Source of the DNA: Prunella strophiata | Taxonomy: Eukaryota > Chordata > Aves > Passeriformes > Prunellidae | Length of the DNA: 64,000 nucleotides | Direction: 5' to 3' | Assembly (NCBI GenBank): GCA_036583965.1 | Contig: JAZBQD010000030.1 | Span: 115,258,926 to 115,322,925, forward strand | Part shown: positions 11,691-25,140 of the stretch, one piece after another | How positions within the stretch are numbered: the first letter of the stretch is position 1 | Layout: each line of letters starts with the position of its first letter | Notes under the pieces: model-generated | The model's input: only the letters and a program-made list of their open reading frames with translations | What the model was told of the DNA's origin: nothing | Database searches by the model: none | Position numbers and translations under genes: made by a program

Positions 11691-14600
11691 CTGAAGGGCA
11701 CGGCCGGCCCAGCAGAGCCCAGCAGGGCCACGATGAAGGGCACAGCCAGCCCAGCAGGGCCACGCTGAAGGGCACAGCCAGCCCAGCAGGGCCCAGCAGG
11801 GCCACGATGAAGGGCACAGCCAGCCCAGCAGGGCCACGCTGAAGGGCACGGCCAGCCCAGCAGGGCCACGCTGAAGGGCACGGCCAGCAGGGCCCAGCAG
11901 GGCCACGCTGAGGGCACAGCCAGCCCAGCAGGGCCCAGCAGGGCCACGATGAAGGGCACAGCCAGCCCAGCAGAGCCCAGCAGGGCCACGCTGAAGGGCA
12001 CAGCCAGCCCAGCAGGGCCCAGCAGGGCCACGCTGAAGGGCACAGCCAGCCCAGCAGGGCCCAGCAGGGCCCAGCAGGGCCACGCTGAAGGGCACAGCCA
12101 GCCCAGCAGAGCCCAGCAGGGCCACGCTGAAGGGCACGGCCAGCCCAGCAGGGCCACGCTGAAGGGCACAGCCAGCCAGCAGGGCCCAGCAGGGCCACGC
12201 TGAAGGCACAGCCAGCCCAGCAGAGCCCAGCAGGGCCACGCTGAAGGGCACAGCCAGCCAGCAGGGCCACGCTGAGGGCACAGCCAGCCCAGCAGAGCCC
12301 AGCAGGGCCACGCTGAGGGCACGGCCAGCCCAGCAGGGCCACGCTGAAGGCACAGCCAGCCCAGCAGGGCCACACTGAAGGGCACAGCCAGCCAGCAGGG
12401 CCACGCTGAAGGGCACGGCCCAGCAGGGCCACACTGAAGGGCACAGCCAGCCCAGCAGGGCCATGCTGAAGGGCACAGCCAGCCCAGCAGAGCCCAGCAG
12501 GGCCACACTGAAGGGCACAGCAGCCCAGCAGGGCCCAGCAGGGCCACGATGAAGGGCACAGCCAGCCCAGCAGAGCCCAGCAGGGCCACGCTGAAGGGCA
12601 CGGCCAGCCCAGCAGGGCCCAGCAGGGCCACGCTGAAGGCACAGCCAGCCCAGCAGGGCCCAGCAGGGCCACGCTGAAGGCACAGCCAGCCCAGCAGGGC
12701 CCAGCAGGGCCACGCTGAAGGGCACGGCCAGCCCAGCAGGGCCCAGCAGGGCCACGCTGAAGGGCACAGCCAGCCCAGCAGGGCCACGCTGAAGGGCACA
12801 GCCAGCCCAGCAGGGCCACGCTGAAGGCACAGCCAGCCCAGCAGGGCCACGCTGAAGGCACAGCCAGCCCAGCAGGGCCCAGCAGGGCCACGCTGAAGGC
12901 ACAGCCAGCCCAGCAGGGCCACGCTGAAGGGCACGGCCAGCCCAGCAGGGCCACGCTGAAGGCACAGCCAGCCCAGCAGGGCCACGCTGAAGGGCACGGC
13001 CAGCCCAGCAGGGCCACGCTGAAGGGCACGGCCAGCCCAGCAGGGCCACGCTGAAGGCACAGCCAGCCCAGCAGGGCCACGCTGAAGGCACAGCCAGCCC
13101 AGCAGAGCCCAGCAGGGCCACGCTGAAGGCACAGCCAGCCCAGCAGGGCCACGCTGAAGGCACAGCCAGCCCAGCAGGGCCCAGCAGGGCCACGCTGAAG
13201 GGCACGGCCAGCCCAGCAGGGCCCAGCAGGGCCACGCTGAAGGGCACGGCCAGCCCAGCAGGGCCACGCTGAAGGCACAGCCAGCCCAGCAGGGCCCAGC
13301 AGGGCCACGCTGAAGGGCACAGCCAGCCCAGCAGAGCCCAGCAGGGCCACGCTGAAGGGCACAGCCAGCCCAGCAGGGCCACGCTGAAGGGCACGGCCAG
13401 CCCAGCAGGGCCACGCTGAAGGGCACGGCCAGCCCAGCAGGGCCCAGCAGGGCCACGCTGAAGGCACAGCCAGCCCAGCAGGGCCACGCTGAAGGGCACG
13501 GCCAGCCCAGCAGGGCCCAGCAGGGCCACGCTGAAGGCACAGCCAGCCCAGCAGGGCCCAGCAGGGCCACGCTGAAGGCACAGCCAGCCCAGCAGAGCCC
13601 AGCAGGGCCACGCTGAAGGCACAGCCAGCCCAGCAGGGCCACGCTGAAGGCACAGCCAGCCCAGCAGGGCCACGCTGAAGGCACAGCCAGCCCAGCAGGG
13701 CCACGCTGAAGGCACAGCCAGCCCAGCAGGGCCACGCTGAAGGCACAGCCAGCCCAGCAGGGCCCAGCAGGGCCACGCTGAAGGGCACGGCCAGCCCAGC
13801 AGGGCCACGCTGAAGGCACAGCCAGCCCAGCAGGGCCACGCTGAAGGCACAGCCAGCCCAGCAGGGCCCAGCAGGGCCACGCTGAAGGCACAGCCAGCCC
13901 AGCAGGGCCACGCTGAAGGCACAGCCAGCCCAGCAGGGCCACGCTGAAGGGCACGGCCAGCCCAGCAGGGCCACGCTGAAGGGCACGGCCAGCCCAGCAG
14001 GGCCACGCTGAAGGGCACGGCCAGCCCAGCAGGGCCACGCTGAAGGCACAGCCAGCCCAGCAGGGCCACGCTGAAGGGCACGGCCAGCCCAGCAGGGCCC
14101 AGCAGGGCCACGCTGAAGGCACAGCCAGCCCAGCAGGGCCACGCTGAAGGCACAGCCAGCCCAGCAGGGCCACGCTGAAGGGCACGGCCAGCCCAGCAGG
14201 GCCACGCTGAAGGCACAGCCAGCCCAGCAGGGCCCAGCAGGGCCACGCTGAAGGCACAGCCAGCCCAGCAGGGCCCAGCAGGGCCACGCTGAAGGCACAG
14301 CCAGCCCAGCAGGGCCACGCTGAAGGGCACAGCCAGCCCAGCAGGGCCACGCTGAAGGCACAGCCAGCCCAGCAGGGCCACGCTGAAGGCACAGCCAGCC
14401 CAGCAGGGCCACGCTGAAGGCACAGCCAGCCCAGCAGGGCCACGCTGAAGGGCACAGCCAGCCCAGCAGGGCCCAGCAGGGCCACGCTGAAGGCACAGCC
14501 AGCCCAGCAGGGCCACGCTGAAGGCACAGCCAGCCCAGCAGGGCCACGCTGAAGGGCACGGCCAGCCCAGCAGGGCCACGCTGAAGGCACAGCCAGCCCA

Positions 14601-14738
14601 GCAGAGCCCAGCAGGGCCACGCTGAAGGGCACAGCCAGCCCAGCAGGGCCACGCTGAAGGCACAGCCAGCCCAGCAGGGCCACGCTGAAGGGCACAGCCA
14701 GCCCAGCAGGGCCACGCTGAAGGGCACAGCCAGCCCAG
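11632..14738. repeat. Minisatellite derived from receptor TM5 region
   Basis: About 100 units of 28-31 bp are built from CCCAGCAGGGCCACGCTGAA, GGGCACAGCCAG or GGCACAGCCAG, with frequent insertion of an 11-bp CAGCAGGGCCC module. On the minus strand a unit reads GLAVPFSVALLG in one frame, continuous with the receptor-like remnant at its low-coordinate end. Units near 11650-12600 are more varied (CACGATG, CACACTG, CAGAGCCC) than those in 12700-14700, suggesting later homogenised expansion. Three minus-strand frames over 1000 codons long are unit translations and not genes. Confidence 0.93.
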
Positions 14739-15631
14739 CAGCACCAAATGCCTCACCTGTGTCACCTGCTCTGGTCTGCAGAGAGCCCCAGCCAGAGGCA
14801 CAAACCCAGGCTACAAACCCCGAGGTCTGCACAGTGCTGCAGGCTGTCCTTACACCCTGCTCGTGTGAAACCAGCATCCAGACCTCCTCCTCACTTGATT
14901 TTAACACAACAGCTACACGTTTGTCTTCCAAGTGCTTCCACTCCAAGCAGAGTGGCTGGAGGCAGAAGCAGCCCTTGTTGCACGACTGCTGGGATATTTC
15001 TGTGCTCTCTGAGTCCAGAGCAGAAGGAAAAGGTCAGGCAGTGAGAGAGGAATGGTCAAGTGTTTGCAAGATGTTCTCAGGCACTGAGGGTGGGGAGTTC
15101 TCGGGCCCCTGGGCTCAGCTAGGGTAGAGAACAAAATTAGCTCCAGGTTTGGAGTTGGCTGCCCACGTTCCTTATCTCCCAACTTCTCTTTCCCTCCCCT
15201 TTTAGCTCTGAGACCCAGTTCAATTTGCTTTGCAGCATTTTTCAGAGCAAATCTAGCAGAGCTAAAATTTAACCAGGCAGTTGGAAAGACCTTTTGTGTC
15301 AGAGGAAAAACCTGTGGGAGATGGAATCCTCCCTCCAGCCAAAGGAAGGGAGGTGCTGCTGCCCTGGAGAGCCCTGAAGAGCCCCAGGGGCTGAGTTAGA
15401 CCCAGGCACACAAATTAAGATGGGATGTGACTGTTCTCAGCAACTCCTGCATTAACACTCAGGTCTTAAATCTCAAAACTCAAACCATAAGGAATTACCC
15501 ATAACACAGGAGGAAGTGGGGGTAAGTGCTGAAAAACTGTGATGTTGTTGCAGACCAAAATATTGGCTCTGTGTATGAAAAAGCAACTTCAACAACAGAC
15601 TGGATTCCCTGCTCACACTCAATTTCATGTC
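14739..15631. other. Unique sequence, no gene seen
   Basis: Moderately GC-rich unique sequence follows the minisatellite. There are no olfactory receptor N-terminal motifs (GN of TM1, PMYLFL of TM2, DRY-type of TM3) on the minus strand where an upstream continuation of the remnant would lie. No exon or RNA gene was recognised. Confidence 0.55.
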
Positions 15632-15852
<221 letters not shown>

Positions 15853-16437
15853 AGAAAAAGCATTATATAACAATAACTACTATTCTCTAATAATAACAAC
15901 AAACTTTGTAATTTTTTAAAAGCAGTTCAGTATAAATATTGCACGAAACAAAACCAGATGAGAGGTGTTAACAGAAAAGATATTACTAGTGCTGGGAGCT
16001 GGCAGCTGTGCTGCCATGCCAACAGCTCAGCCTCTGTGGCAAAATGCAAACTATTAAACTGCAAATAAACAGGGATCCAGTGGGAATCAGTGCACCCAGG
16101 AGCTCTGCACCAAAGGAGTCCCTCAGCTTTAGACCCCTTCTTCCAAACCCATCAGAGCCCTTCCTCCACGATGCACCAGCTCCTTTCCTCATGATCATCC
16201 TCCCTGTAAAACTCTGTCAATGCCCTTTCCAATGCAGCTCCGAGGGTGCAGCTGGCACAGCTCTGCCCGAGCGGCTCATCGGACTCTTCTTCCCTAAAAT
16301 CTTCTCCTTTAAACTCAGGGCAGTTACCTCAAACCCCAGCCCCGTCTGCCCGGGGTGAGGGGAGCTCTGGGGATCGCTGCGGACCTCGGGGCTGGAGCCC
16401 CCCGACCCCCGACCCGGCCTGGCGGAGGAGGGCAGGG
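15853..16437. other. Unique sequence between repeat blocks
   Basis: The sequence is AT-rich at first and then GC-rich from about 16330. It contains no recognisable exon. The block TGCCCTTTCCAATGCAGCTC near 16220 superficially resembles a splice acceptor, but no plausible coding exon follows. Confidence 0.5.
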
Positions 16438-16663
16438 CAGCGGGGCGGGGACGGGGGTCCGCAAGGATCCCGGGGGTCACACGGAATCCCGGGGGGTCCT
16501 CAAAAAAGATCCAGGGGGTTCCCGTGATCCCGGGGGGTAACACGGATCCCCTTTGGGTCACAACGGATCCCGGGGGTTCATCACACGGATCCACGGGTGT
16601 TTAAACACGGATCCCGGGGGGTTCCCGCATGATCCCGGGGGGTTCACACGGAATCCCGGGGGG
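16438..16663. repeat. Short GGATCCCGGGGG-type array (copy 1)
   Basis: About ten degraded units contain GGATCCCGGGGGT followed by TCACACG or TCCCGTG. It opens with GGGGCGGGGACGGGGGTCCG, which is repeated almost exactly at 18784 at the start of the long array. Several units carry single-base slips (GGAATCCCGG, CATGATCCCG), unlike the cleaner copy 2. Confidence 0.92.
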
Positions 16664-18780
<2,117 letters not shown>

Positions 18781-19692
18781 CAGTCGGGCGGGGACGGGGT
18801 CCGCAAGGATCCCGGGGGTCACACGGATCCCGGGGGGTCCGCAAGGATCCCGGGGGTTCCCGTGGATCCCGGGGGGTTCACACGGATCCCGGGGGGTCAC
18901 ACGGATCCCGGGGGTTCACACGGATCCCGGGGGGTTCACACGGATCCCGGGGGGTTCACACGGATCCCGGGGGTTCCCGTGGATCCCGGGGGGTTCACAC
19001 GGATCCCGGGGGTCACACGGATCCCGGGGGTTCACACGGATCCCGGGGGTTCCCGTGGATCCCGGGGGTTCCCGTGGATCCCGGGGGGTCACACGGATCC
19101 CGGGGGGTTCACACGATCCCGGGGGTTCCCGTGGATCCCGGGGGGTCACACGGATCCGGGGGTTCACACGGATCCCGGGGTTCACACGGATCCCGGGGGT
19201 TCACACGGATCCCGGGGGTCACACGGATCCCGGGGGGTTCACACGGATCCCGGGGGGTCACACGGATCCCGGGGGTTCCCGTGGATCCCGGGGGTTCCCG
19301 CGGATCCCGGGGGGTCACACAGATCCCGGGGGTTCACACGGATCCCGGGGGTTCCCGTGGATCCCGGGGGGTCACACGGATCCCGGGGGGTTCACACGGA
19401 TCCCGGGGGGTTCACACGGATCCCGGGGGTTCCCGTGGATCCCGGGGGGTCACACAGATCCCGGGGGGTTCACACGGATCCCGGGGGTTCCCGTGGATCC
19501 CGGGGGGTCACACGGATCCCGGGGGTTCCCGTGGATCCCGGGGGGTCACACGGATCCCGGGGGGTTCACACGGATCCCGGGGGTTCACACGGATCCCGGG
19601 GGTTCCCGTGGATCCCGGGGGGTCACACAGATCCCGGGGGTTCACACGGATCCCGGGGGTTCCCGTGGATCCCGGGGGTTCACACGGATCCC
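18781..19692. repeat. GGATCCCGGGGGTT-type array (copy 2)
   Basis: About 45 units of 19-22 bp share a GGATCCCGGGG(G)G core and alternate TTCACAC, TCACAC and TTCCCGT linkers. Every unit contains a GGATCC palindrome and a CCCGGG-like run. Collagen-like Gly-Ser-Arg-Gly reading frames here are unit translations. It ends at GGATCCCAGGTGAATCAAAC. Confidence 0.96.
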
Positions 19693-19800
19693 AGGTGAAT
19701 CAAACCCCAGGCGCGTTTCTCTTGCCCGCAGGGCGCGTCCGCGGCTCCAGGCGGGGCGGGCGGGCGGTGCTGGCCCGGGTGGTCCGGCCCAGCGGGCATC

Positions 19801-21938
19801 GGCCCCGAGCATCGCCCCGTGAGCATCGCCCCCCGAGCATCGCCCCCCGAGCATCGCCCCCCGAGCATCGGCCCCGAGCATCGGCCCCGAGCATCGCCCC
19901 CCGAGCATCGCCCCCCGAGCATCGCCCCCCGAGCATCGCCCCCCGAGCATCGCCCCGTGAGCATCGCCCCGTGAGCATCGCCCCGTGAGCATCGCCCCGT
20001 GAGCATCGCCCCGTGAGCATCGCCCCGTGAGCATCGCCCCGTGAGCATCGCCCCGTGAGCATCGCCCCGTGAGCATCGCCCCGTGAGCATCGCCCCGTGA
20101 GCATCGCCCCGTGAGCATCGCCCCGTGAGCATCGCCCCGTGAGCATCGCCCCGTGAGCATCGCCCCGTGAGCATCGCCCCGTGAGCATCGCCCCGTGAGC
20201 ATCGCCCCGTGAGCATCGCCCCGTGAGCATCGCCCCGTGAGCATCGCCCCGTGAGCATCGCCCCGTGAGCATCGCCCCGTGAGCATCGCCCCGTGAGCAT
20301 CGCCCCGTGAGCATCGCCCCGTGAGCATCGCCCCGTGAGCATCGCCCCGTGAGCATCGCCCCGTGAGCATCGCCCCGTGAGCATCGCCCCGTGAGCATCG
20401 CCCCGTGAGCATCGCCCCGTGAGCATCGCCCCGTGAGCATCGCCCCGTGAGCATCGCCCCGTGAGCATCGCCCCGTGAGCATCGCCCCGTGAGCATCGCC
20501 CCGTGAGCATCGCCCCGTGAGCATCGCCCCGTGAGCATCGCCCCGTGAGCATCGCCCCGTGAGCATCGCCCCGTGAGCATCGCCCCGTGAGCATCGCCCC
20601 GTGAGCATCGCCCCGTGAGCATCGCCCCGTGAGCATCGCCCCGTGAGCATCGCCCCGTGAGCATCGCCCCGTGAGCATCGCCCCGTGAGCATCGCCCCGT
20701 GAGCATCGCCCCGTGAGCATCGCCCCGTGAGCATCGCCCCGTGAGCATCGCCCCGTGAGCATCGCCCCGTGAGCATCGCCCCGTGAGCATCGCCCCGTGA
20801 GCATCGCCCCGTGAGCATCGCCCCGTGAGCATCGCCCCGTGAGCATCGCCCCGTGAGCATCGCCCCGTGAGCATCGCCCCGTGAGCATCGCCCCCCGAGC
20901 ATCGCCCCCCGAGCATCGCCCCCCGAGCATCGCCCCGTGAGCATCGCCCCGTGAGCATCGCCCCGTGAGCATCGCCCCGTGAGCATCGCCCCGTGAGCAT
21001 CGCCCCGTGAGCATCGCCCCGTGAGCATCGCCCCGTGAGCATCGCCCCGTGAGCATCGCCCCGTGAGCATCGCCCCGTGAGCATCGCCCCGTGAGCATCG
21101 CCCCGTGAGCATCGCCCCGTGAGCATCGCCCCGTGAGCATCGCCCCGTGAGCATCGCCCCGTGAGCATCGCCCCGTGAGCATCGCCCCGTGAGCATCGCC
21201 CCGTGAGCATCGCCCCGTGAGCATCGCCCCGTGAGCATCGCCCCGTGAGCATCGCCCCGTGAGCATCGCCCCGTGAGCATCGCCCCGTGAGCATCGCCCC
21301 GTGAGCATCGCCCCGTGAGCATCGCCCCGTGAGCATCGCCCCGTGAGCATCGCCCCGTGAGCATCGCCCCGTGAGCATCGCCCCGTGAGCATCGCCCCGT
21401 GAGCATCGCCCCGTGAGCATCGCCCCGTGAGCATCGCCCCGTGAGCATCGCCCCGTGAGCATCGCCCCGTGAGCATCGCCCCGTGAGCATCGCCCCGTGA
21501 GCATCGCCCCGTGAGCATCGCCCCGTGAGCATCGCCCCGTGAGCATCGCCCCGTGAGCATCGCCCCGTGAGCATCGCCCCGTGAGCATCGCCCCGTGAGC
21601 ATCGCCCCGTGAGCATCGCCCCGTGAGCATCGCCCCGTGAGCATCGCCCCGTGAGCATCGCCCCGTGAGCATCGCCCCGTGAGCATCGCCCCGTGAGCAT
21701 CGCCCCGTGAGCATCGCCCCGTGAGCATCGCCCCGTGAGCATCGCCCCGTGAGCATCGCCCCGTGAGCATCGCCCCGTGAGCATCGCCCCCCGAGCATCG
21801 CCCCCCGAGCATCGCCCCCCGAGCATCGCCCCCCGAGCATCGCCCCCCGAGCATCGCCCCCCGAGCATCGCCCCGTGAGCATCGCCCCGTGAGCATCGCC
21901 CCGTGAGCATCGCCCCGTGAGCATCGCCCCGTGAGCAT
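19801..21938. repeat. 14-bp CpG-rich satellite-like array
   Basis: About 153 units of GAGCATCGCCCCGT occur with a GAGCATCGCCCCCC variant. The variant is concentrated at 19825-19960, 20890-20930 and 21785-21870, so variants sit in three patches rather than being scattered. The common unit has two CpGs, unusually well preserved for repetitive vertebrate DNA. The reverse-strand frames (repeating [14 protein letters not shown]) are artefacts of the stop-free unit. Confidence 0.97.
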
Positions 21939-23394
21939 CGTCCGTGTCCCTGTCCGTGCCCGTGTCCCTGTCCGTGCCCATGCCCGTGTCCCTGTCCGTG
22001 CCCGTGTCCCTGTCCGTGCCCGTGTCCCTGTCCGTGCCCATGCCCGTGTCCCTGTCCGTGCCCATGCCCGTGTCCCTGTCCGTGCCCGTGTCCCTGTCCG
22101 TGCCCGTGTCCCTGTCCGTGCCCATTGTCCGTGTCCCTGTCCGTGCCCATGCCCGTGTCCCTGTCCGTGCCCATGCCCGTGTCCCTGTCCGTGCCCGTGT
22201 CCCTGTCCGTGCCCATTGTCCGTGTCCCTGTCCGTGCCCATGCCCGTGCCCCTGTCCGTGCCCGTGTCCCTGTCCGTGCCCATGCCCGTGTCCCTGTCCG
22301 TGCCCGTGTCCCTGTCCGTGCCCGTGCCCGTGTCCCTGTCCGTGCCCATTGTCCGTGTCCCTGTCCGTGCCCGTGTCCCTGTCCGTGCCCATGCCCGTGT
22401 CCCTGTCCGTGCCCATTGTCCGTGTCCCTGTCCGTGCCCGTGTCCCTGTCCGTGCCCATGCCCGTGTCCCTGTCCGTGCCCATTGTCCGTGTCCCTGTCC
22501 GTGCCCATGCCCGTGTCCCTGTCCGTGCCCATTGTCCGTGTCCCTGTCCGTGCCCATTGTCCGTGTCCCTGTCCGTGCCCGTGTCCCTGTCCGTGCCCAT
22601 GCCCGTGTCCCTGTCCGTGCCCATGCCCGTGTCCCTGTCCGTGCCCATGCCCGTGTCCCTGTCCGTGCCCGTGTCCCTGTCCGTGCCCATTGTCCGTGTC
22701 CCTGTCCGTGCCCATTGTCCGTGTCCCTGTCCGTGCCCATGCCCGTGTCCCTGTCCGTGCCCATGCCCGTGTCCCTGTCCGTGCCCATTGTCCGTGTCCC
22801 TGTCCGTGCCCATTGTCCGTGTCCCTGTCCGTGCCCATGCCCGTGTCCCTGTCCGTGCCCATGCCCGTGTCCCTGTCCGTGCCCATTGTCCGTGTCCCTG
22901 TCCGTGCCCATTGTCCGTGTCCCTGTCCGTGCCCATGCCCGTGTCCCTGTCCGTGCCCATTGTCCGTGTCCCTGTCCGTGCCCATGCCCGTGTCCCTGTC
23001 CGTGCCCGTGTCCCTGTCCGTGCCCGTGTCCCTGTCCATGCCCATGTCTGTGCCCATGTCCCTGTCCGTGCCCGTGTCCCTGTCCGTGCCCATTGTCCGT
23101 GTCCCTGTCCGTGCCCATGCCCGTGTCCCTGTCCGTGCCCATGCCCGTGTCCCTGTCCGTGCCCGTGTCCCTGTCCGTGCCCGTGTCCCTGTCCGTGCCC
23201 ATGCCCGTGTCCCTGTCCGTGCCCATGCCCGTGTCCCTGTCCGTGCCCATTGTCCGTGTCCCTGTCCGTGCCCATTGTCCGTGTCCCTGTCCGTGCCCAT
23301 GCCCGTGTCCCTGTCCGTGCCCGTGTCCCTGTCCGTGCCCATTGTCCGTGTCCCTGTCCGTGCCCATGCCCGTGTCCCTGTCCGTGCCCGTCCC
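21939..23394. repeat. Hexamer-based CCGTGTCCCTGT array
   Basis: The array is built from 6-bp words (TCCGTG, CCCATG, CCCGTG, TCCCTG, CCCATT) arranged as 12-24 bp composite units, for example GTCCCTGTCCGTGCCCATG. It starts directly at the end of the 14-bp array (GAGCATCGTCCGTG) and ends in a CR1-like fragment. Long open frames such as Pro-Val-Arg-Ala-His or Gly-Thr-Asp-Arg-Asp-Thr are not genes. Confidence 0.95.
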
Positions 23395-23560
23395 ACTGCC
23401 CCAGGTGCTCCCAGCCCCAGTGTCAGCCTGGCCTGGGCCCTGCCAGGATCCAGGGGCAGGCCACCAGCTGCTCTGGGCACCCTGTGCCAGCCCTGCCCAC
23501 CCTCACAGGTGACAGCATCTGACCTCCCTTGGTGTAAACCATTCCCTGTGTCCCATCACT
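23395..23560 (-). mobile_element. CR1-like LINE fragment, reverse
   Basis: It contains the typical reverse-oriented blocks CTCCCAGCCCCAGTGTCAGC, GGCCCTGCCAGGATCCAGGG and CACCAGCTGCTCTGGGCACC, then TAAACCATTCCCTGTGTCCC. Very similar blocks occur at 29740-29860 and 49700-49900. Old and diverged. Confidence 0.6.
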
Positions 23561-24939
23561 CTCTGCCTCTGTTAAAAAATTCGCTCTCCACTGGGACTGC
23601 TAATCCAAGTAAATCCAAAATTCAGGCAATGCCTGTCTGTGTTTCACTCAGGGCTGGCACAGGGGGCCCAGGGAGCTGCTGCGCAGGATCAGTGAGCAGA
23701 GAGTGTTCTCCAGGGGGAACAGTGGGCAGAGGATATCTGCTGTCCTGGCCAGGCTAGAAACCCTCTTGCCTGGAAGTGTCCAGGGCTGCTGCCTGTGCCA
23801 GGGACCCTGGGTGGGCACTGCAGCCCAGCCCCTGCACAGAGGAGCAGATGGCACAGGTTGGTTCCAGGCAGCCTCATCTGGGGGAGAGCAGAACCATGAC
23901 AGGGGAAATGGGGGCTCAGGGCACTCCAGGACCACTTCCCCTTGAGGCAACCTCCTCAGCCAGCCTCTTGCAATCTGCCCTTGCCAAGTCCCCTGAAAAG
24001 CCCCAGGGACCCTCCCTTTCTGCTCCAGACCCTTCTTTCCTGGTTCACTAAACCCCCCCCCCCCATCCTGCCAAGTTTGCTTTGGGGATGTAAAACACCC
24101 TGGCACCCCACACCCAGCCAGCCTTTGGGTCCTCCTGGGGTTCTGCTGCCACACCTGGGCTCACCCCTCTCCTCCCACAGGCTCCCTGCAGATTTTGGCA
24201 GCATCCTTGTTCAATTCCCTGTTCCCAGAGCAGACACCTTCCAGCACCAGCAGCAGAATAAATATTTACCCAGCTGAGAAAAAGGTGTGTTTGTTTCAAA
24301 AGAAAACCAAAAGGAGGCAAATGTGCCCCAGCAACCCCTGGTTCATTTCTTGTTTGTGTGCTGCGTGGAAAGAAACCCCCACGGTGCCCAGGTCACTGCT
24401 CAATCTCATCTGCAAAATCCACAAACCAGTGTCCACAGAGGGACCAGAAAAGCCCAGGTGCAGAGCCAAACCACTCCAATTGTTTAGGCTTCGCTCACAG
24501 CTTTCAGGATGTTTGATGCTGAGGTCAATTTTCTAAATTACAGAAGTTTTCTTTCCATCAGGAATCTCCTGATCAGCTCCCAGAGAGGCTGGCTCGTGTC
24601 TCTGCCCCGTGGCCCAGGCTGCTCCCCAGGGATGTGGGTGGTGTCTGTGCCCCCAGAGCCCAGCACGTGCCTGCAGCCCCAGAGCTGCTCTGGGCAGAGC
24701 CCTGCCACACACACCTGGACACAGCACCCCTGCCAGGTCCCTCCTGTGCCCACAGCTCACCCTGTGTCCCCCTCAGTGCCACCCACAGCCCTGCTGCTGC
24801 TGGGGACAGCAGTGGCAGTGTCCCACCAGCCTCCCACCACTGCTGGCCTGAGCTCTGCCTCCAGCTCAGTGAGGAGTGCTGGGATGGCACAGGGAGAAAC
24901 AGGTTTGAACTAAAATAGGGAAGATTTAGATGGGAGATT
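23561..24939. other. Unique sequence, no gene seen
   Basis: No exon structure is recognised. A 10-C run lies near 24054-24064, and 24690-24880 is GC-rich without repeats. Open frames here (80-170 codons, overlapping on both strands) lack any family signature. Confidence 0.5.
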
Positions 24940-25140
24940 GGGAATGAGGAATTGTTCCCTGGCACAGGGTGCCCAGAGCAGCTGTGGCTGCCCCTGGATC
25001 CCTGGCAGTGCCCCAGGCCAGGCTGGACACTGGGGCTGGGAGCAGCCTGGCACAGTGGGAGGTGTCCCTGCCATGGCAGGGGTGGCACTGGGGGGGTTCT
25101 GAGGTCCCTTCCAATCCAAACCATTCCATGATTCTGAGCC
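24940..25140 (+). mobile_element. CR1 LINE 3' end, plus orientation
   Basis: The segment reads through GAATTGTTCCCTGGCACAGG, GGCAGTGCCCCAGGCCAGGC, CTGGGAGCAGCCTGGCACAG, GTCCCTGCCATGGCAGGGGT and ends TTCCATGATTCTGA. This is the order expected for a CR1 3' end with a single tail octamer. Confidence 0.72.

Noticed and set aside
11459..14946. Minus-strand frames over 1000 codons with transmembrane-like composition
   Set aside because: They are repeat translations of the minisatellite. Only the terminal ~350 bases show ordered receptor homology, and even these are frameshifted.
18862..19822. Collagen-like Gly-Ser-Arg-Gly reading frames
   Set aside because: The periodicity is that of the GGATCC DNA repeat, and neighbouring frames are equally open.
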